Part shown: positions 6,334 through 8,369 of the stretch, one piece after another
Layout: each line of letters starts with the position of its first letter
How positions within the stretch are numbered: the stretch's first letter is position 1
Translations under genes and position numbers: made by a program
Notes under the pieces: model-generated
What the model saw: the letters and a program-made list of their open reading frames with translations, nothing else
Told to the model about the DNA's origin: nothing
The model's database searches: none
DNA from: UBA5794 sp964196275
GTDB lineage: Bacteria > Actinomycetota > Acidimicrobiia > Spongiisociales > UBA5794
Assembly: GCA_964196275.1 (NCBI GenBank)
Contig: CAXMSN010000059.1
Span: 1 to 8,369 of the forward strand
DNA: 8,369 nt
Direction: 5' to 3'

Positions 6334-7008
6334 ATGGAGACGATCGCGGCGGGCGTGTATCAGGTGACCAAGGGTGTCAACGCGTTCATCATCGACGGGG
6401 ATGAGGGTGTGGTTCTTGTGGATACCGGGCTACCGAATCGACAGGGGGCGATCGTGGAGTCGCTCGCCGATGTCGGAAGGTCAGCCAAGGACATCACGGC
6501 GATACTTCTCACACACGGGCACGTCGACCATCTCGGTGGCGCGGCGGCCCTCCAATCCGCTTCGGGCGCTTCCGTCTACGCGTCCCGGGTGGACACACCG
6601 ATAGCCCAAGGAGATCGATCACCGCCACCGCCCCCCGTCTTCGAACGAATCCCGATCCTTCCGTCACTCATCAACCTGCTTCCTTCAGCTGCACCGGTGA
6701 TCGTCGACCATCTGGTTGCAGAAGGAACAATGGAGGCTCTGCCCAACGGCATCTCTGTACTCGACTCTCCTGGACACACCAAGGGCCACGTGTCCTATCT
6801 GCTCGATCGCGACGGAGGCGTCCTGTTCGTCGGCGATGCGGCCGTCGGCTCACACGGCGAGGTGAAACGTGGCTGGTTCAACCGCAAGACGGCTTCGATC
6901 GATGACAGCATCCACCACATCGGTGAAACCGAATTCGACATTGCATGTTTCGGTCACTCGAACCCGATCACCGGCTATGCGTCCGTGGCGTTCCAGCGCT
7001 TCGCATGA
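6334..7008 (+). CDS. Metallo-beta-lactamase-fold hydrolase
   Basis: A 224-residue cytoplasmic metallo-hydrolase of the glyoxalase II/lactonase-like group, probably binding two zinc or iron ions. All ligands are visible: THGHVDH (H61, H63, D65, H66), H148 in SPGHTKGH, D168 in VGDA and H208 in CFGHSN. The N-terminal strand pair VNAFIIDGDEGVVLVDTGLP is typical of the fold. A five-proline run (RSPPPPPVF) lies in the variable segment that normally lines the substrate pocket. No signal peptide is seen, which argues against a secreted beta-lactamase. Substrate is unknown; thioester, lactone and phosphodiester are all possible. The VOC neighbour makes a glyoxalase I/II pair tempting, but neither protein carries enough specific motif to claim it. 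The start at ATG 6334 follows the TAGGGT box. A lipoprotein gene begins 108 bases downstream on the same strand. Confidence 0.88.
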   Translation: METIAAGVYQVTKGVNAFIIDGDEGVVLVDTGLPNRQGAIVESLADVGRSAKDITAILLTHGHVDHLGGAAALQSASGASVYASRVDTPIAQGDRSPPPPPVFERIPILPSLINLLPSAAPVIVDHLVAEGTMEALPNGISVLDSPGHTKGHVSYLLDRDGGVLFVGDAAVGSHGEVKRGWFNRKTASIDDSIHHIGETEFDIACFGHSNPITGYASVAFQRFA

Positions 7009-7107
7009 GCACAGCCAGCGACATTCGAACTCTGTAAGAACCTTGACAGTGCCGGTTGTCGGCGGTGTGCGGTGGTATTGAATTGACCTCAGATCTCCGC
7101 CAACCAA

Positions 7108-7112
7108 AAGGA
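7108..7112 (+). promoter_or_regulatory. Ribosome binding site deciding the GTG start of the lipoprotein
   Basis: AAGGA lies four bases before GTG 7117. It makes this GTG a better start than the in-frame ATG at residue 6 (7132), and it gives a full signal peptide. Confidence 0.6.
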
Positions 7113-7116
7113 TCAC

Positions 7117-8049
7117 GTGCTTCGCCCGATAATGCTCACGGGACTCGGCATAGCCTTAGTTGCCTCGGCCTGCTCCTCGGCAACAGCCGAGGGCTCCAGT
7201 GTGGACCCGTCAACCGCCGCCGAGTACCTAGCCGAGGTGCGTGAGATCGAAGGCGAGTACGCCAGCGGTTTCGCTGACATCCGCGAGGCGACAACGCAGT
7301 CATACGCCACGAGAAACGTGCTGTTCGGCGCCGTAGAGGATGCGGGGTTCGCCGAAGCTGCCGAAAGGGCACTGAGCCGCGCCGCTGCTACATCGCCACC
7401 TCCCGGACTGACCAGGGACCACGACACATGGATCCAATATCGGTCAGCGATCGAGAACATATCCGAAGATGACTACGGACAGGCAATCGAGAACGGGAAT
7501 CTTCAGGAACTTCTTGCGATCCTTACGACCTTTGAGCAGCAATACGGCTCGCTCCTCGCCAACACAGGGCGCGAGTTCTGTCTGGCCGCATCCATCGATC
7601 CCGATCTTTGCACCGCAGGGGACGACTTGCCGGGGGACGAATACGGGCAACGAATCCATGAGATCCTCCGCCAGAACAAGCTGAGGAGTTTTGGGCTATT
7701 CACGTTCCCAGACGATATGTCCGCCGAAGAGCGGTCAGTCCGGCTCGGCGAAGTCCAGCCTCGGATCGAGTCATCGCTCAAAGCCGCCGGTGACGCGATG
7801 GCCCAGATCACCCCTCCGGACGAGTTCGCAGCGGACCACGCTGCGTTCCTCCGGTATTTCGAGGAGCAGTACGGGGTGGCGGGAGCGATCACCAAGGCCA
7901 ACGCCGAGGGTGACGATGGCCGCGTTCTTGAACTCTTCAGGGAGTCGGGTGTCGTAGCTGGGCGTGTGGCACAGGCCGAGTCCTCCGGCTTCGCCCGCAT
8001 CTCAGCCCCCTTCCGCGCCGACGACTTCACCAACCGCGGTACGGGCTGA
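7117..8049 (+). CDS. Putative lipoprotein with two tandem copies of an unknown domain
   Basis: A 310-residue protein of unknown function, probably exported and lipid-anchored. The signal peptide has a positive N-end (LRP), a hydrophobic core (residues 5-16) and a lipobox VASAC with C19. After a short Ser-rich spacer the mature part appears duplicated. Residues 36-45 (EYLAEVREIE) match 175-184 (EYGQRIHEIL), and 93-108 (SPPPGLTRDHDTWIQY) match 232-247 (TPPDEFAADHAAFLRY), both at the same offset of 139 residues. Each copy is mostly helical, acidic and rich in Ala and Glu. C155 and C165 lie between the copies and are the only other cysteines, so they may form a disulfide. Helical-bundle sensing or binding modules outside the membrane would fit, but that is a guess. 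It is the only predicted exported soluble protein here and has its own ribosome binding site. Confidence 0.8.
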   Translation: MLRPIMLTGLGIALVASACSSATAEGSSVDPSTAAEYLAEVREIEGEYASGFADIREATTQSYATRNVLFGAVEDAGFAEAAERALSRAAATSPPPGLTRDHDTWIQYRSAIENISEDDYGQAIENGNLQELLAILTTFEQQYGSLLANTGREFCLAASIDPDLCTAGDDLPGDEYGQRIHEILRQNKLRSFGLFTFPDDMSAEERSVRLGEVQPRIESSLKAAGDAMAQITPPDEFAADHAAFLRYFEEQYGVAGAITKANAEGDDGRVLELFRESGVVAGRVAQAESSGFARISAPFRADDFTNRGTG

Positions 8050-8103
8050 TACCGACTTGGTGTCCTCACCGTCAAGATCCGGCCCAACGAACCCCGCGTC
8101 TGG

Positions 8104-8346
8104 CTACTGGAACAGCACCACGACAGCAATCGCCAACGCCACGAAGATGCCGGTGAAGGTCGCCATCGACACGAAAGACATGCGATAACGTTCGCGTACG
8201 GAGAACCCGTCGTCGACGAAGATCCTGACGTTTCCGTAGAAGGCCAAGCCTCCGACAGCGACACCACCGAAGCTCCCGTTGACGAACAGCGAGTAGATCG
8301 GCATCAGCAATGGGATACCTACCCACAGCCACTCCAATCCGACCAC
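8104..8346 (-). CDS. Small membrane protein, possibly truncated at the window end
   Basis: 80 residues are visible, with two hydrophobic segments at about residues 6-21 (LWVGIPLLMPIYSLF) and 60-79 (SMATFTGIFVALAIAVVVLF). Between them is a Gly-rich loop and a basic stretch (RERYR). It resembles a short uncharacterised inner-membrane protein; no family is recognised. The GTG at 8346 is a possible start with AGG close before it. However, the frame stays open through the last 23 bases of the window (TPIGRR before VVGLEW), so the gene may begin outside. It converges with the lipoprotein gene, with 54 bases between the stops and no clear terminator. Confidence 0.6.
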   Translation of the reverse strand: MVGLEWLWVGIPLLMPIYSLFVNGSFGGVAVGGLAFYGNVRIFVDDGFSVRERYRMSFVSMATFTGIFVALAIAVVVLFQ

Positions 8347-8369
8347 TCGCCTGCCGATAGGAGTTGTGT

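Noticed and set aside
5808..7008. VOC plus metallo-beta-lactamase-fold genes as a glyoxalase I/II pair
   Set aside because: The fold families fit, but both superfamilies are very broad and no glutathione- or mycothiol-specific signature is visible. Kept only as a possibility.
7043..7083. Consensus -35 TTGACA (7043-7048) with TATTGAAT (7076-7083) as a promoter for the lipoprotein gene
   Set aside because: The gap is 27 bases, too long for one promoter, and no TAnnnT box sits 16-18 bases after TTGACA. TTGTCG at 7056 with TTGAAT at 7078 has acceptable spacing but poor match at key bases.
8056..8076. Weak hairpin (CTT-GGTG-TCCT-CACC-GTC-AAG) between the convergent lipoprotein and membrane protein genes as a terminator
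   Set aside because: The stem is short with a three-base bulge and no T-run on either side.
7503..8267. 254-codon - strand frame across the lipoprotein gene
   Set aside because: Ser/Arg-rich shadow of the lipoprotein. The + strand has a lipobox, a ribosome binding site and an internal repeat.

Overview
GC-rich, densely packed bacterial DNA. It carries nine protein-coding genes (two cut by the window edges), no RNA genes, no mobile elements and no gene-free stretch longer than about 130 bases. Several features point to a high-GC actinobacterium, possibly of the Acidimicrobiia type: GTG starts, a 'GPxxSGxGGYxxG ... CFVCG ... VWAxLDCPxGWA' hotdog protein of a kind common in Actinobacteria, and TAnnnT boxes six bases before start codons as expected for leaderless genes. 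The lineage is an inference from style, not from a marker gene.

Left part (1-4440, + strand): a three-gene, translationally coupled unit. The first gene (5' end outside the window) fuses a CoxM-like FAD subunit to a CoxS-like [2Fe-2S] subunit. The second, sharing ATGA with it, is the large molybdopterin subunit, with the residues typical of xanthine dehydrogenases. The third, overlapping the second by 11 bases, is a ribokinase. Together they suggest use of a purine nucleoside: ribose phosphorylation plus hydroxylation of the purine base. The substrate is inferred.

Middle part (4405-6209, - strand): three separate genes. They are a small two-span membrane protein whose 3' end overlaps the ribokinase gene tail to tail, a double-hotdog thioesterase-like protein, and a VOC (glyoxalase/dioxygenase superfamily) protein. 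Between the last two lies a near-perfect 22-bp palindrome.

Right part (6210-8369): a 124-bp divergent promoter region separates the VOC gene from a + strand metallo-beta-lactamase-fold hydrolase. The two genes begin with almost the same mirrored sequence, TAGGCTGATTCGATG against TAGGGTGATTCGATG. This reads as a pair of -10 boxes feeding leaderless mRNAs, with a 7+7-bp inverted repeat between them. Next comes a putative lipoprotein built from two copies of the same roughly 135-residue unit. Last is a convergent small membrane protein on the - strand that is open to the window end.

No wholly new defence or mobile system is visible. The points most worth a second look are the mirrored leaderless promoters with their palindromes, the internally duplicated lipoprotein of unknown function, and the FAD-first fusion in a molybdenum hydroxylase coupled to ribokinase.
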